This document shows, piece by piece, positions 12,301 through 24,800 of a stretch of 64,000 bases of DNA. The stretch's first letter is position 1. Every line of letters starts with the position of its first letter. The notes under the pieces were generated by a model. It did no database searches and was not told the DNA's origin. It was given only the letters and a program-made list of their open reading frames with translations. The position numbers and the translations under genes were made by a program. Source of the DNA: Anastatus disparis (Eukaryota; Arthropoda; Insecta; Hymenoptera; Eupelmidae); contig JAFFSR010000240.1 of NCBI GenBank assembly GCA_017163975.1, forward strand, positions 248,001 through 312,000. Reading direction: 5' to 3'.

Positions 12301-15000
12301 AGCCTATCGTCTGATATAGTTGTATGCTTATTGGTTCATTCTGTAAATTTTCAATAAACCATTGCTCAAAAACTATAATTTGTCTTCTTATGATATATAT
12401 ATATATATATAGAAGGAAAGATGATGTTTTAATTGGTCCATGAATACACAAATTATGACATGTTATCATCATGTATTGAAAATATCAACAATATTTCGCA
12501 AAATCTCAAGTCATTATTGAATTTAATTATCATCATGATTTTAGTTTTAAAGTATGCATCTAAAATTTGTGATAAAATTTATCTATCAATATATATTTTA
12601 ATTTTCCTTGTTACACTGTAGAAGATTATAATAGATTAGGCAATTAAAAGTACATTAACATAAATTAAGATTGAAACATTGTTGATTGGTTTTTTAATTA
12701 CTCATTTTTACAAAGACAGTCATTACAATATTAGAGTCATTAATATTTGCAAATAATTGTTTGAAAACATTAATTATTCCATCAATCAATTTTGTTCATC
12801 TTATATATTTAAAAATTGTTTATGTATTTTTTTACAATATCAAAATTAATCTAAAGTATCCCTGGTGGAAATTGAAACGTTTTTTTACCATTTTATGACC
12901 AGTAGAAATGGAAACGCTTTTTTTAATATTTTATGGCCATTTCTTTGGCATTATCATTACATCATTTCTATGTTTACATTTCTACCAGGGATTCTATATT
13001 ACTAGTCGATTGAAATAAGTCTTTTTCATATTAATTTCAAAATCAATATTACAAATAAATAAATCATTTATTTTAAAATTTTATATTTAAACTTCTTAAA
13101 CTATTTAACCGGAATTCCACCAATAGGAATGGAATAAATTTTTTTTTTCCCATGAAAAAACTTTTTAATTCGTAAAAAATTATTTTATTTTTTTATCTTC
13201 ACATTGAAAGTATCTAAAACATGGTTTTTTTAAAAAACTCATGTGGTGTGTGCGTGCGTGTGTGGGTGAATGCATACATGTCTGTCTGTCTATTGTTAGC
13301 CCGTAACTACTTAAAATCAAGCCTATGAATTGATAATAAATTTTTTATAGGAGTAAAGTTCAATTATTCACGAGTTCTTTAAATTTTCAAGTATGTTTAT
13401 TGTCTAATGAACTGACTTTAGGTGAAAGAGACTCTAAAGTTTTCAATGAACGGCTTCAAACCAATGTGCTTAGTATTTCCACTGTGGATTTACACCGAAG
13501 TAAGCATAAGTGATTAAGATTATATAAAAATCCAACATTATCTTTTAAAGCTGGACCTCTCGGAAATATCTTCCCAGCTTCCGCCGGAAGAGGGCTGAGG
13601 TAATCCTTACTTCTGGAACAAGGAAGAAGAGAAAACGAGAAGATTCTCTTTCTTTCAACCAAAAGGAGGAAAAAGAAAGTCATATATAGCTCAATAGTTA
13701 ATGAATCCCGATTAGTATAAGACATTATTTTTCTTAGAATACACAAATGTAAATTTACGTCTAGATTGCTAGAATCTTCATTCCACGTATAGATAAACGA
13801 TTCTATTTATCATCAAAGTATCAGTGAACTTTCTATCAATAATATCTTTTTTTAGATAACGTTTTAGAATGTGAAAATAACTGTTTTCCAATAATTAAAT
13901 TTAAATAAACATTATAATCTGTATTTCAAGTGAAAGAAAAATATATATTAGTAAAAGTTTTTTTATTAATTACATCGTCTAAATGTGCTTGCATTAATAA
14001 TATTTTAGCTATTGTCACTTTTCAAATATAAAGAATTATCAGTCACTTTATTACTTATACAATTTCGAACATTATTCAATTATGAATAACTTAGCAAGTG
14101 TAAAAAAATAAATGCATAATTAAAATGTATTATAAATAAACGTTATATTTATATATGTAAATTATTTTTATAAATAAATAATCTTTTTAGAAAGTTTTAA
14201 ATTTTTAATTAAAAAAAAAGAATTTTTTCGATTATTTACACATTAATTTACACAAAATGTTTAAATTCTTGGAACTAACAAATTAATGTGAAATCTATCA
14301 GTTGTTTGGATGTAAAAAGTAAAAATAGAAGCCAGAATGACATTCGAAGATACAAATACAAAGATGGCAATTACATCAGAGAAAGAAAAGTCAAAAGTGA
14401 AGGGGGATAGCACAATAGGCATAATATAAAAATCTGGATGCTTTCGATGGCATGACCTTAATAAAATAAAATACCTGTAAAACCAGTTTTCTCCTGCTTA
14501 TATCCACATTATTAAAAGTAGCATTATACAAGGAAGTAAAATCGAAGTAAAACTATATTTCGAAAACTTCTATATTAATAAGCGTTTAATTATTTATTAT
14601 AATGAATAAATTAAATTCCTAATTAAAAAATTTATATTTATTAAGATAGTCTACATTATTTTTAACAAAAGTTTTATAATTAAAAAATTATAAATTTTAT
14701 AAATAAATAAGTTAATTAATAAACTTGAAAGGTAATGTTTCTATGATATCCATCCCTCGAGTAGATTGCTCATATATAGTTTCAATTACAAACTAACCTG
14801 GCATGAAACTGTTTGAAATTCAGCATAGGAATCAAACTATGCTCAACTTAAATGAGTTATTCCCCCTTCCCATTTCATCTTTCTCTTAAACTTACCAAAA
14901 ATCTTATTCTTAACTCAACCCTTTCCTGTCTATCATCTCTTTTTCTTTATGAGTATATTTATACCGCTCCCAACTCCCCCTCCACTCCTCAATACACATA
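6334..15000. other. Intergenic DNA between the two aquaporin genes
   Basis: About 8.7 kb with no recognisable coding exon. It holds one MITE (12860-12990), short microsatellites such as (AT)n near 12392-12412 and a GT-rich run near 13245-13264, and several islands of higher complexity: about 9350-9440 with a CACGTG E-box, 9660-9830, 13540-13640 and 14740-14880. The phrase TCTGTCTGTCTATTG near 13280 resembles the start of a common insect repeat, but I cannot assign it. The islands could be enhancers or unrecognised exons; nothing in the sequence decides. Confidence 0.5.
12860..12990. mobile_element. MITE, 'CCCTGGT' family, copy 1
   Basis: The ends are imperfect terminal inverted repeats: left CCCTGGTGGAAATTGAAACG, right the reverse complement of CCCTGGTAGAAATGTAAAC. 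The interior has a further related motif (GACCAGTAGAAATGGAAACG) and the block TATGGCCATTTCTTTGGCAT. A second copy at 44273-44429 shares both ends and interior, which shows this is a mobile family rather than a chance palindrome. There is no open frame and no clear target duplication, so the superfamily is unassigned. Confidence 0.8.
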
Positions 15001-15798
15001 AACTTTTATAATATCGCACGTGCGAGACAACAACTCTTCTTCTTTTTTTCTCTCTTTCTATATATAAATGTATATATAACTTTTAATCATTTCGCCGGAG
15101 CAACGAAAAATCGTGTGAGCGCCACCACAACCCACGTGCTAAACTTTGGTATATACTACTACTGCTTATACTACTACAACTCCCTCTCTTATTTTCTTCT
15201 TTTTTTTTTATTCTGAATAAAAACGTGTGAGTATATCGTACTACGTGAACGCTTTCTCTCTCTCTCTCTCTCGCTCTGCCTCTATCTTTCTCTGTTCACC
15301 GATGGCAATAAGTGCTGTATATGTACTCAAGTGTGTTTGGTTGAAAAAAAAGAACGCTATTCATTCTCTCTCGAACGCAAACGTTATAAGACTTTAAAGT
15401 TTAAAACAGAAAGTGCTCTGAGGCCAAAGTAGTTTCAAAGCCGCGCGCCAACCAAACGGTTGTTTTCTCTCACATTATCTTGTCTTACCTATACATTATT
15501 TTTTTCATTTTTTTCAAGTGATATATAAAACTTATTTTTTAATTTTTTAAGTGGTGTGCATGTGGATTAGACTCAACAATTTGACCGTGACTTTGATTTC
15601 GGCTTAGTAACTGCTCTGCTGGCTTATCGATCGACACACAAGTTGGGATAACTGAAACATACCCCCCAGTGGAATAAGTAAAGAGAAGCGCGCGCAACAA
15701 TAAAAAGACCAACCGTACCTACCCTTACGTTAACCTACCCTTGCTAGAAGAAAATAAAAAACGTTGAAAATTCAACGCGCAGCTGCTTAAGCGCAAGC
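15001..15798 (+). promoter_or_regulatory. Promoter and 5' UTR region of aquaporin gene B
   Basis: This region is less AT-rich than the surroundings and sits directly upstream of the gene B start codon. It has two CACGTG E-boxes (15017-15022 and 15133-15138), a (CT)n microsatellite near 15252-15272 and a TTATAAGACTTTAAAG TATA-like element near 15384. An in-frame TAG at 15745-15747 upstream of the ATG supports the chosen start. A short upstream ORF (ATG at 15560, stop ending 15607) would lie in the leader if transcription starts before it. Promoter assignment is inferred from position, composition and motifs; the exact start site is unknown. Confidence 0.5.
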
Positions 15799-15823
15799 AT
15801 GTCTGCCGGTAATATGCCTTCCA
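15799..15823 (+). CDS. First coding exon of aquaporin gene B (25 nt)
   Basis: ATG TCT GCC GGT AAT ATG followed by CCT TCC A, ending at a strong GTGAGT donor. It leaves one base of a codon, exactly complementing the two bases at the start of the exon at 37843. The split codon then reads Lys and gives the basic stretch SKFKKMLKG that normally precedes TM1 in aquaporins. An in-frame TAG 54 bases upstream excludes a longer N-terminus. It is a separate entry because the 22-kb jump is inferred rather than seen. Confidence 0.7.
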
Positions 15824-18800
15824 GTGAGTTTTTACCTTTATTTAGATTTTATTTCATTATTTTTCTTTTCTTTTATTTATATTTATTTATAATATCTATA
15901 ACGTAAGATAAATTTGAAAATTTATGTTTGGAAAGTGCTTGCGTTTATATTACTTTTATGTTATCACATTGAGTTTCGTTTAAGTTCTTAGAAAGAGGTT
16001 GCATCGCTCGATAATTATCAAATATATAATTTAGTGATAAAAAATTAAAGTGATTGTGACGAAATTTGGAGATTAAAAAAGTAGATTTTTTCTAATTTAA
16101 TGCGTTAATTTTTTTTGGATCATGTAGTTTATTTATTTTATTTTGTCACAGTAAAAAAGTATAAATTTTTATTGCTTGTGTTTCGTTATTTTATGTGCAA
16201 GGAAATTAAAAAAAGTTTATAATTTTTTACGTTTTCATAAAAAAAAGTATTTATAACGAAAGAATGCGGTTTTAAATATTCTATACGTTTATGCTTTTAT
16301 TTAACTAAAAATTCAACTTTTGTTACAGAAATGTTAATTTTTAATTATTTTCGTGACGGTTTCTTGTAATAAAATTATTAAATCAATATATTTTTTTACG
16401 TTCAGACCTTGCACTGATAATTAAATTTTTAAATTGTTTTGCGAAAATTACAATGAATATTGATTTTTTCTGTTGCATGCTTTGCCTTAATTATTTTTAT
16501 AATCAATCATCATTGGCACATGCAGTTTTATGTTAATCATAAGAACAGGGGAAAAATTGAATAATGTATAGTGCTAATTTTTAGTATAATGATGAAAGTA
16601 ATGAAATAATGATAAGAAGGTGCTTTATAATTAGTGACAATTAATGGCATGACATAAACTGAAATTAAAATTTTTAATTTTTGTGCCATGCACTTTGAAT
16701 CTTTTTAAGTGTCATAAAAATATATTAATATTCATTATCATGAAAAAAAATTGAAATTTTAAGAGTTTATCTTAAATGACTTGAAATAACACGAATAATC
16801 TAAACTTTGAGAGTTAATTAAATTTTGTAAAATTTGATGTTTTATGTCTTGTTCATTAGCTAAAAAAATTGATTTCCAAATTTCACAACTTGTTTTTAAA
16901 TGATCATTAAATAAACTTATTTACATATTTGTTAGTTTTATGTTAAAATTTAATCGTTTGTTTTTTGAAAAATTTTTCGATAATACAATATCATATCTAA
17001 TTTATAATGTGTTTCGAAAAAAAATTAATTAATTTGAATATATTTAATCCTTATTAATTAAACACTTATATAAACGTGACCTACATTATATAATATTAAA
17101 AATTTTGATTATCAACGATAAATTTCAGAGCATCAAATTACAAAGTCAGATGAAAAATTTATTTAAAATTAATTCTTCACCAGTTTGAAATTCGCATTAC
17201 AAACAAAGATTGCTTAAATAAAGTAATTTATGCTTCAAATGTTTATGAGCAAGAAAGAAGAACAAAAAAAAAGAAGAGAAAAAAAAACGATGATAGATGA
17301 TAAAAGTACGCAATAATATTTTATCGATTCAGTTTGCATCATTCGTTTTGCAATACTGGAATTTTTATATTCCATCGATATCAAGCACATTATCCCAAGC
17401 GCTATTATAATTATTTTGAGATAAAATTATAATTGGCTCGGAATTATGCATAAACACTTTTCTTACGTAACGATTAAATATTAATAGAGAAAAAAACTAA
17501 CTTAAATATCCAATAATTTAACTCATCTTTTGCATTTATATGGATTCCTTACATTGTTATTCTCGCAAATTTATTTAACCGTTCCATAGTTATTCATTCG
17601 ATAGTTTATTCATACGAAAGAGAGGAAGAAGAAGAAAAAAAGGAAAAAGGGATTTTATTATTCGAAATTGAAAATTCACAAGGGGTGTAAGGTATATAAG
17701 GCCACGTGGGCGTTACATAATTGTACTACCCTAGACGTTTCATATATACTCACATATACACATATATTCAAACCTTACACGTGACGTATGAGAGCACGTT
17801 GATCAATGCGAGAGAAATAGGCGAAATGAAATTTTTTCGCAATACTTGATTTTTTTTCTCAGACTTCTTAAAATGGACCTAATAAAAGAAAAGAGACAAA
17901 AAAAAATTAAGAGCACTTTGAGATAATGAAATTTTGTTTTTAATGGAAATATAACTTCATTAGACGAAAGAATCAATTGTACTTTTTTTCTTCTCTTTTA
18001 ACGGTATCTTTACGATGCTAATTGAAAAGAAAACATACCTTGCTTCAACTAATCACAGCAATCATCTTTTCTTCTTCTTTTATTTTATTTTTTTCTCTTT
18101 TTTTCTTTGAGGAAAATAAAAAGGTCGACTCCTGCCATTTCGATGAGAAAATTTTATTGGTGTCGTTACTTTGATCGTAAAAAGAAGTTAAAGTTGAATC
18201 AGAAAAGAAAGAAATTAAAAATGTTATTAAGATACAAAAAAGAAAAAAAATAATACGCTACAATTAAATATAAATGAAGAAAATTAAAATTATCAATTCA
18301 TTTAATTACATTATCGATCAACTTGCATAAACTGTAATATCATTCGATAAAAAATCAATTTTTATCAAACGTATCATCTTGTTTAAATATCAGCGCTATC
18401 TTCATAATTCGTATTTTGTAGTAGTCGAGATAATTTATTGGTAAATCATGAAGTTGTAATATCCACTTGATTGAAATAAAAAATGTGTAAATAGTTATCA
18501 CGAACAAACATCTTGAATGATAAAAAAAATACGTCATTAGAATCACTGAAAATTTCAGAACTAACTTTACGATCTTAAGATTTATATTTGATTAAAAGAA
18601 TGATTATTGAATTTGTAAAAGAATAATTGTACACTGTTATAAGTAAATATTTTTCGACCAAAAAACACGCGTGAGCTCGAAATTGGTATTGAATCCAGCT
18701 TAAAAAAATGTTTTATAAATGATTATTTAGTGCTAGACATCGCAAAATAAATATTATATATCTAGAAACAAACATCTTTCGATATGAAAATAATAAATAT

Positions 18801-21800
18801 TAAAAATTTTAGTACAATGAATATTATCTTCATGTATATGTTGGGTCAACAGACTTTTAAGGAAACATTTTATAAATGAATCCGTTAATTTTCATCAACC
18901 CGAAAAAAAATTGAAAAAAAGAACAAAGTTTAAAACTTAGATAAAAATACTGGAGATAAAAAAATGCAATTATTTAATATTTTTTTCAACAAAATATGAT
19001 TTATTTCAAGCCAATACAAACTTTAATACTGATATGTTGAAGATTTGTTTAAAACTGATTCTAAAATTATTTTTATTATCTGCGTAAAAAATTAAAACCT
19101 TATAAAAATTAAAAAAAGATATTTAAAAAAAAGGAACTTAGTGAGACTCTGTTACTAATAAAATGAACTATATTTTTTAAATAAAATAGTTGAGTATATT
19201 TATAACTTATGAAAAACCTCTGCTATTTGTAAATGTATAAATTCTGTAATTCTCTTTTATGTAATTCCAATTTTAGGCCCTGAAAAAATTTGCAAATAAC
19301 TTTGTTTTATTGACTTTTTATTTTTTAGTTTACTTTGTAGAAAAAAAGCATGCAACTATTGCAAATATTACTTATCTAATAATGAAACCCTTACGAAGTT
19401 CTTATGAAATTGTTATATCATTCAAATGATCTAACCCTTACTCGTCACACTTCTGTGGAATTACTCACCACACTGAGATCATATGCACTCCAGTGACAAA
19501 AATCGCTATAAGAAATAAACTATTTAATATTCTTACTTAATTTTTTAGAGCTTTTTAAAAGTGTATTTTTTAAAATAGTGTAGGTTATATAGCCAAAAAA
19601 TTGAATAAAGTATGTTTAAAAAAGTTAATCTAGCGAAGGAAATTTAAAAAAATCTGATTTTATAGAAAGTTATCAAGTGCAAATAATATTAATGTAATGA
19701 GTAAGAGTTCATATAATGACTGAGGTCGTCAGTGGCTCACTTGATAGAGTCATGGATTCGCAATCTCGAGGATCCGAGTTCGAATCCCGCTCTCGGCCGA
19801 TTTATACATGCACCACTGTATGTTACATGTGCTTTGCTCATCAAACAGACTGAAACGACCTCTGTCGCTTATAAGCATCATAATGATACCATAAATAAAG
19901 CAACGTTTAATAAAATTAAAAAAATAAAAAGTCTTGTTTATTAATGTGACAGCATCTTTTTGAAACCTAAACACAATTTTTATTTCAAATGTTATTATAT
20001 TTTCAGATAACAGAGGATAAAATATCAAATTAAGTTAAAATTATTTGTTTATTTGTTGCTAACGAACTTCGTGTAGTCACTTCTTTTTTACAAATGGACT
20101 TATACAGATTATTATTGTTCCTTTTTAATTATTTTAAGCAAAAATTAAAACAAAAATACAGAAAAATTTAAGTTTTTCCAAAATTTTGAAAAGATTATTC
20201 AAAAATCAGAAGATTATGTATCTTTCTAAAAAATTTTAGGAAAAAAGCCGTACTAAACTCATTTTTGAGAAAAATTTTCATTCATCTTTACAAGATCTTA
20301 ATTTTTTTACACAGATAATGAAAACATTTCATAAATAATCTTAAACAAATCTTATGCTATATAAGCTTGTACATATAGAGTTACAAAAGATTTTCAAATA
20401 CGTAATAGTAAAGATTATTAGTTTCAAAATTGCCATTTTTGACGAATTTTTTTCATTTTTTATTTACGTTGAGTATTTTTACCCAGAATGTATATGAATT
20501 TTTAAATTTCATATATTGAGAGATTTATATTTATTTAAATTCTGAATCAAAATACTCGTTAAAATAGAAAGTTACATTGAATTCATAATAGTATACCTAT
20601 TATCGAAAATGACTAGTATCAAACGTCACCCAAGATCATTAACATTTCTCTGAACATCTTTATGACGCAATGATTATCAAAAAATTATCAAGATAATTGT
20701 CACGTAGAATCTTGTGTTTGCAAAAAAATTTTTAGAGTTTAATTTACAATTAGATAAAATAATTTATATTCATATTTTTAAATCGTCAAACGAATTTTTA
20801 ACGGATCATTAAATAATATTTTGGCTTACAATTTTATTTATACAATTTTATCTAATATGATAATTTATAATTAGACATTTCAAATTTACCGTGAACAAGA
20901 AAATTGTAAATAGTAACTTACGAAAAAAAATTCATTAACAAATATTCTTTTAACATCTTAAGTAACATCATAAGCAATTTTTCATACGTAATTAACTTAC
21001 TGTGACTGATTTCATGGTCAAATCAAACTTTAATTTCATTCTTGGAAGGTGCACGAGGACTCTATGATGTTGACAAAAATATTTTAGTATGGTCAAGAGA
21101 TCTCACAGCTAAACAGGTTGTTTACGGAATACTAATTAATTTTTAATGATTCTTATTATAAATTTTTTGTATACTTTCTAAATATCTATTTATAGAAATA
21201 TTTTACCGTCATTAACATTATTGAAACATAAAAAAAAAGAAAAATATTTTTATACAACTAAATTTTTTACAACAGAATGCATATCAAAACGATAAATCTA
21301 TTTCTTGAATTATTGTCCATGAAATTGAAAGAGAAAAAGTGTTAAATGAAAACAGAGTAATCGTAAAAACTTAATGTGTATTGTAAAAGAACATTACAAA
21401 AGAGATTAAATTTTTTTTACGAATACGCGACATTATTCAATTTAACACATAATTCGTTTCATTATGTTTTACTGTCATTTTTTGAGATCTAATGTTATAA
21501 TAAAAGTAAATTGTAAGTTTTGTTACGTTGAAGAAATTAAAAGAATTGGATTCTAATTCTTATTGAAATGTTAAGATATAGTTTTTGGGAAATCAACATT
21601 TAAATATAATTAATTTTTTTAAATATAATTAATGCATTCGGGCAAAACACTTGTGTCAATTATTTTTATGATCTATTTAACCTTTATAATTTATTGTATT
21701 TAAACTTTGTTTTTACTATGTTTCTTGTTTAATTGTTAAAATGAAATTTCTACTTTGAGACAATTTTTCATTTACACAATTATTTATGTAATATTATAAA

Positions 21801-24800
21801 GGAAACTGGATTAATTCCCAGCTTACCAGACCAAAATAAACGAGAATGAAATGAAGCGTAAATCTCGCTTAAAATTTTTTAAACATATTACACATAACTG
21901 CACATGAACAATAATATATCTTAATCATTTTGCTCTCATTGTAGAGACGTTAAGAAATTGGTTCTGCCATTTGGAAAGGTAAAGCTTTCCTCACTTTACA
22001 TCCCTTAAAAGTCTCTCTTTCTCTCTCTGTTCTTAGTCATGGTATAATATAATTGCATTCACGATTCAGGAAGGCCTTTTACCTCTGACCCTCTCTCTCT
22101 CTCTTTCTCTCTTTCCCTCACTTTCCTCTCTTTTGATTATACATTCTATGGCTGCCGACACGAATTCTACATAGCTTTGTTCACTTCTCTGTTGCTTATA
22201 CCATATATATATGTATATATATATATACACCCGAGACTTCCTAATAATGAATTCACACAGAGAACGTTCCTTCTCTCACCCATCATGAAAAAAGGAGAAA
22301 AAAGAAATGAAAATCTTTCACGTATATACCATACCAAAGTGGCGCAATGAGCAAGTTTCTTTTACATTTAGTATTTTTGCGAGTACGCAGTCCATACGTA
22401 CGCGTTATATATATGTACGTATAAAAAAAAAGGAAGGTGGAGAACGGAATGCGTAATTGGATGGCTTGGCGTAATGATATTCACGTTCTTTGAGCGTTGA
22501 AACACATTTTTTTTTCTTCTCTCTCTTCTCTCTGCTCTTTTATTGAACGTGACAAATGTGTCGACTGTGGGTATTAAGATAATAATTGAAGTTTATAAAA
22601 GGGAAAAATATAATACACATTCATAGAAGCGAAAAATTTAATTTAAAAGTTTATTAATTATTTAACGTATGAATTGAAGATTAATGAAGTTGTTTTATTT
22701 GATTTTCTATTTTTACTCTTTGCTTTCACGTTTTATCCTTATTTATTTAGTTGATATCAGTGTTGGTTTTATTTAAAAAATGAAAAGTAAGATTTGTTAA
22801 ATTTATTGTTCAAAAGATAATAGTACATAATATATTGCATTTATATTTCCGCATGAATAGTCTTAAAGGACTTATGTTCTTTTTTTATTTCATTTTGCTA
22901 ATACATATGTATTATATTTAGAACTTGCTATGTCTTACTTAATTATATTTATTAAAATTGTAGATAATTTTGAAACTAAATATTTATCGCAGGTAATTTT
23001 ATATTGTTATTAAAAAAAGTTTGGCACCTTATTAAGATAGAAATGCATTAAAATAAATAAATAAACACTTCTAAAACTAAAATAGATTTTTTTTATGTTC
23101 ATTGTAAAGTTTATTTTTATCGCAGCGTTCGATAATTTATGATTTAAATTACAAAACGTAATGTGTAATAAAACAAGTATTATTACTACCGTGTATAAGA
23201 ATAAAATTGTTTTAATTGGTTTAGTAGGTCAATAAGAATTATATATTTTTTTTTATTCAAAGGACAAGTCGCATTGTGTATACAAAAACATGCGCATGCA
23301 CATTCATGTAATTGTAGCTTTGGTGCATTTACGTGAATAATTTAGTCTTATTTTGAAAATAAACATGAAACATTGTATTAAATTTGTTTATAATAAAAGT
23401 TTGCGCTCGTTAAATACGAAAAAATGTGGTTGATAAATACAATGTAAACTTTGTAACATCCTATTAAAATTCATGTTAACATTAACATATCAAAATTCAT
23501 CAATCTTATTTTGTATCTTATGTAGAATAAGTTTTATTTATTTATACATGAATCGTTCTGTACTGTTTGTTTAATTTAAAAATAAGTCATAAAATTTATA
23601 AAAATCATAATGGAGTACAAAATCACGTAATTTAATGTACTTATATAAAGATAAATTTTTAATAAATATTTAAATTTAAAGTTATCTTTCATACATACAT
23701 CTCATTTTTACTTCAAAATTTTCTCATGATGCAGCTATTTCGTGCTAAACAACAAAATGATTACGATAAACACGTTCTCTTGATACTGAGTATCAATATT
23801 TCATAGTTATATTTAGTTTATGCAGTTTATGTGATAAAATGTTAAGAGAAGATAAAAATTATTTCTTCACTTAATGTAAACATAGACAAAACAAAGTTCT
23901 CTTTTATTATCAATGATAAAAATGTTTTAATTTCGTAATCATCCGCACGTATATAGGAAGTTTGATCTTTTCCTATAAAAGCTTATTTTTTACAATTATT
24001 TATTTTCCTTTATTTTTCAAACTTCAGCATTGATTTCTCAGAATATTTATGAACTTTAAACCAACGACTATATAGCATTTAATTGTTTCTTTACAATTAT
24101 ACCTCAATATACTGTTGTTAATAAGGCGCCGGTTGTTATACGGAGATGCGCGTGTAACTTAACTATTGGAATATTAATTGGATATCCAATGTTAATGAAA
24201 AAGAAAAAGAGAATATGGCTTGTAAAAAAAGCGTTGAATTTTGCACTTAAATTGATTATTTTCTTGAAAAAAAAAAATATTGTTGAATGCTTCGAGGAAG
24301 TGATTTTAATGGTGGCTTTTTAATGATTGCTCAAGTTTTTAATCGTATTGAAATGATTGTTTATGTGTATATAGAGATTTTTATAAATTTTTCATTAAGA
24401 CATAAATTCGTATATCAAGTGTATTGATGGAATTGCGTTTCAATTTTAGAACCTGTTGGGAAATACTTAACGTTTGAAAGTCATTGCTGATCATTTTATC
24501 TTTATACTTGTTATTTTTAGTCAGATTACTTTATTCATCGATTTCATGTTTTATTTTGTTTATCACTAGTTTTTTTTTTTTTTTTTTTTTTTTAATAAAC
24601 ATATAATGTTAAATAAAAAAAAGTATTTTCGAACGGTCATCCTAAAAATAATGTATTATATTTCTTATTTTTTTACAGAAAATATTTTTGTGCTATTTCG
24701 AAAATAGCTGTCTTCGCCGTCATTAGGTTTTTTATACAAAGTAGTAAAATTTGAAATTCAAACAAGAATTCTTTTATTTTCAACATTCAAAAAATAATCG

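Noticed and set aside
13456..13746. 96-codon minus-strand frame over a GC-richer patch
   Set aside because: No domain, no splice context and no repeat partner in the window. Noted only as a complex island.
19722..19797. tRNA gene (A-box and B-box present)
   Set aside because: The arms do not form a full cloverleaf with a paired acceptor stem, and the segment is joined to the same body as five other copies. It is a SINE head. The same applies at 25740, 32715, 47267 and 51310.
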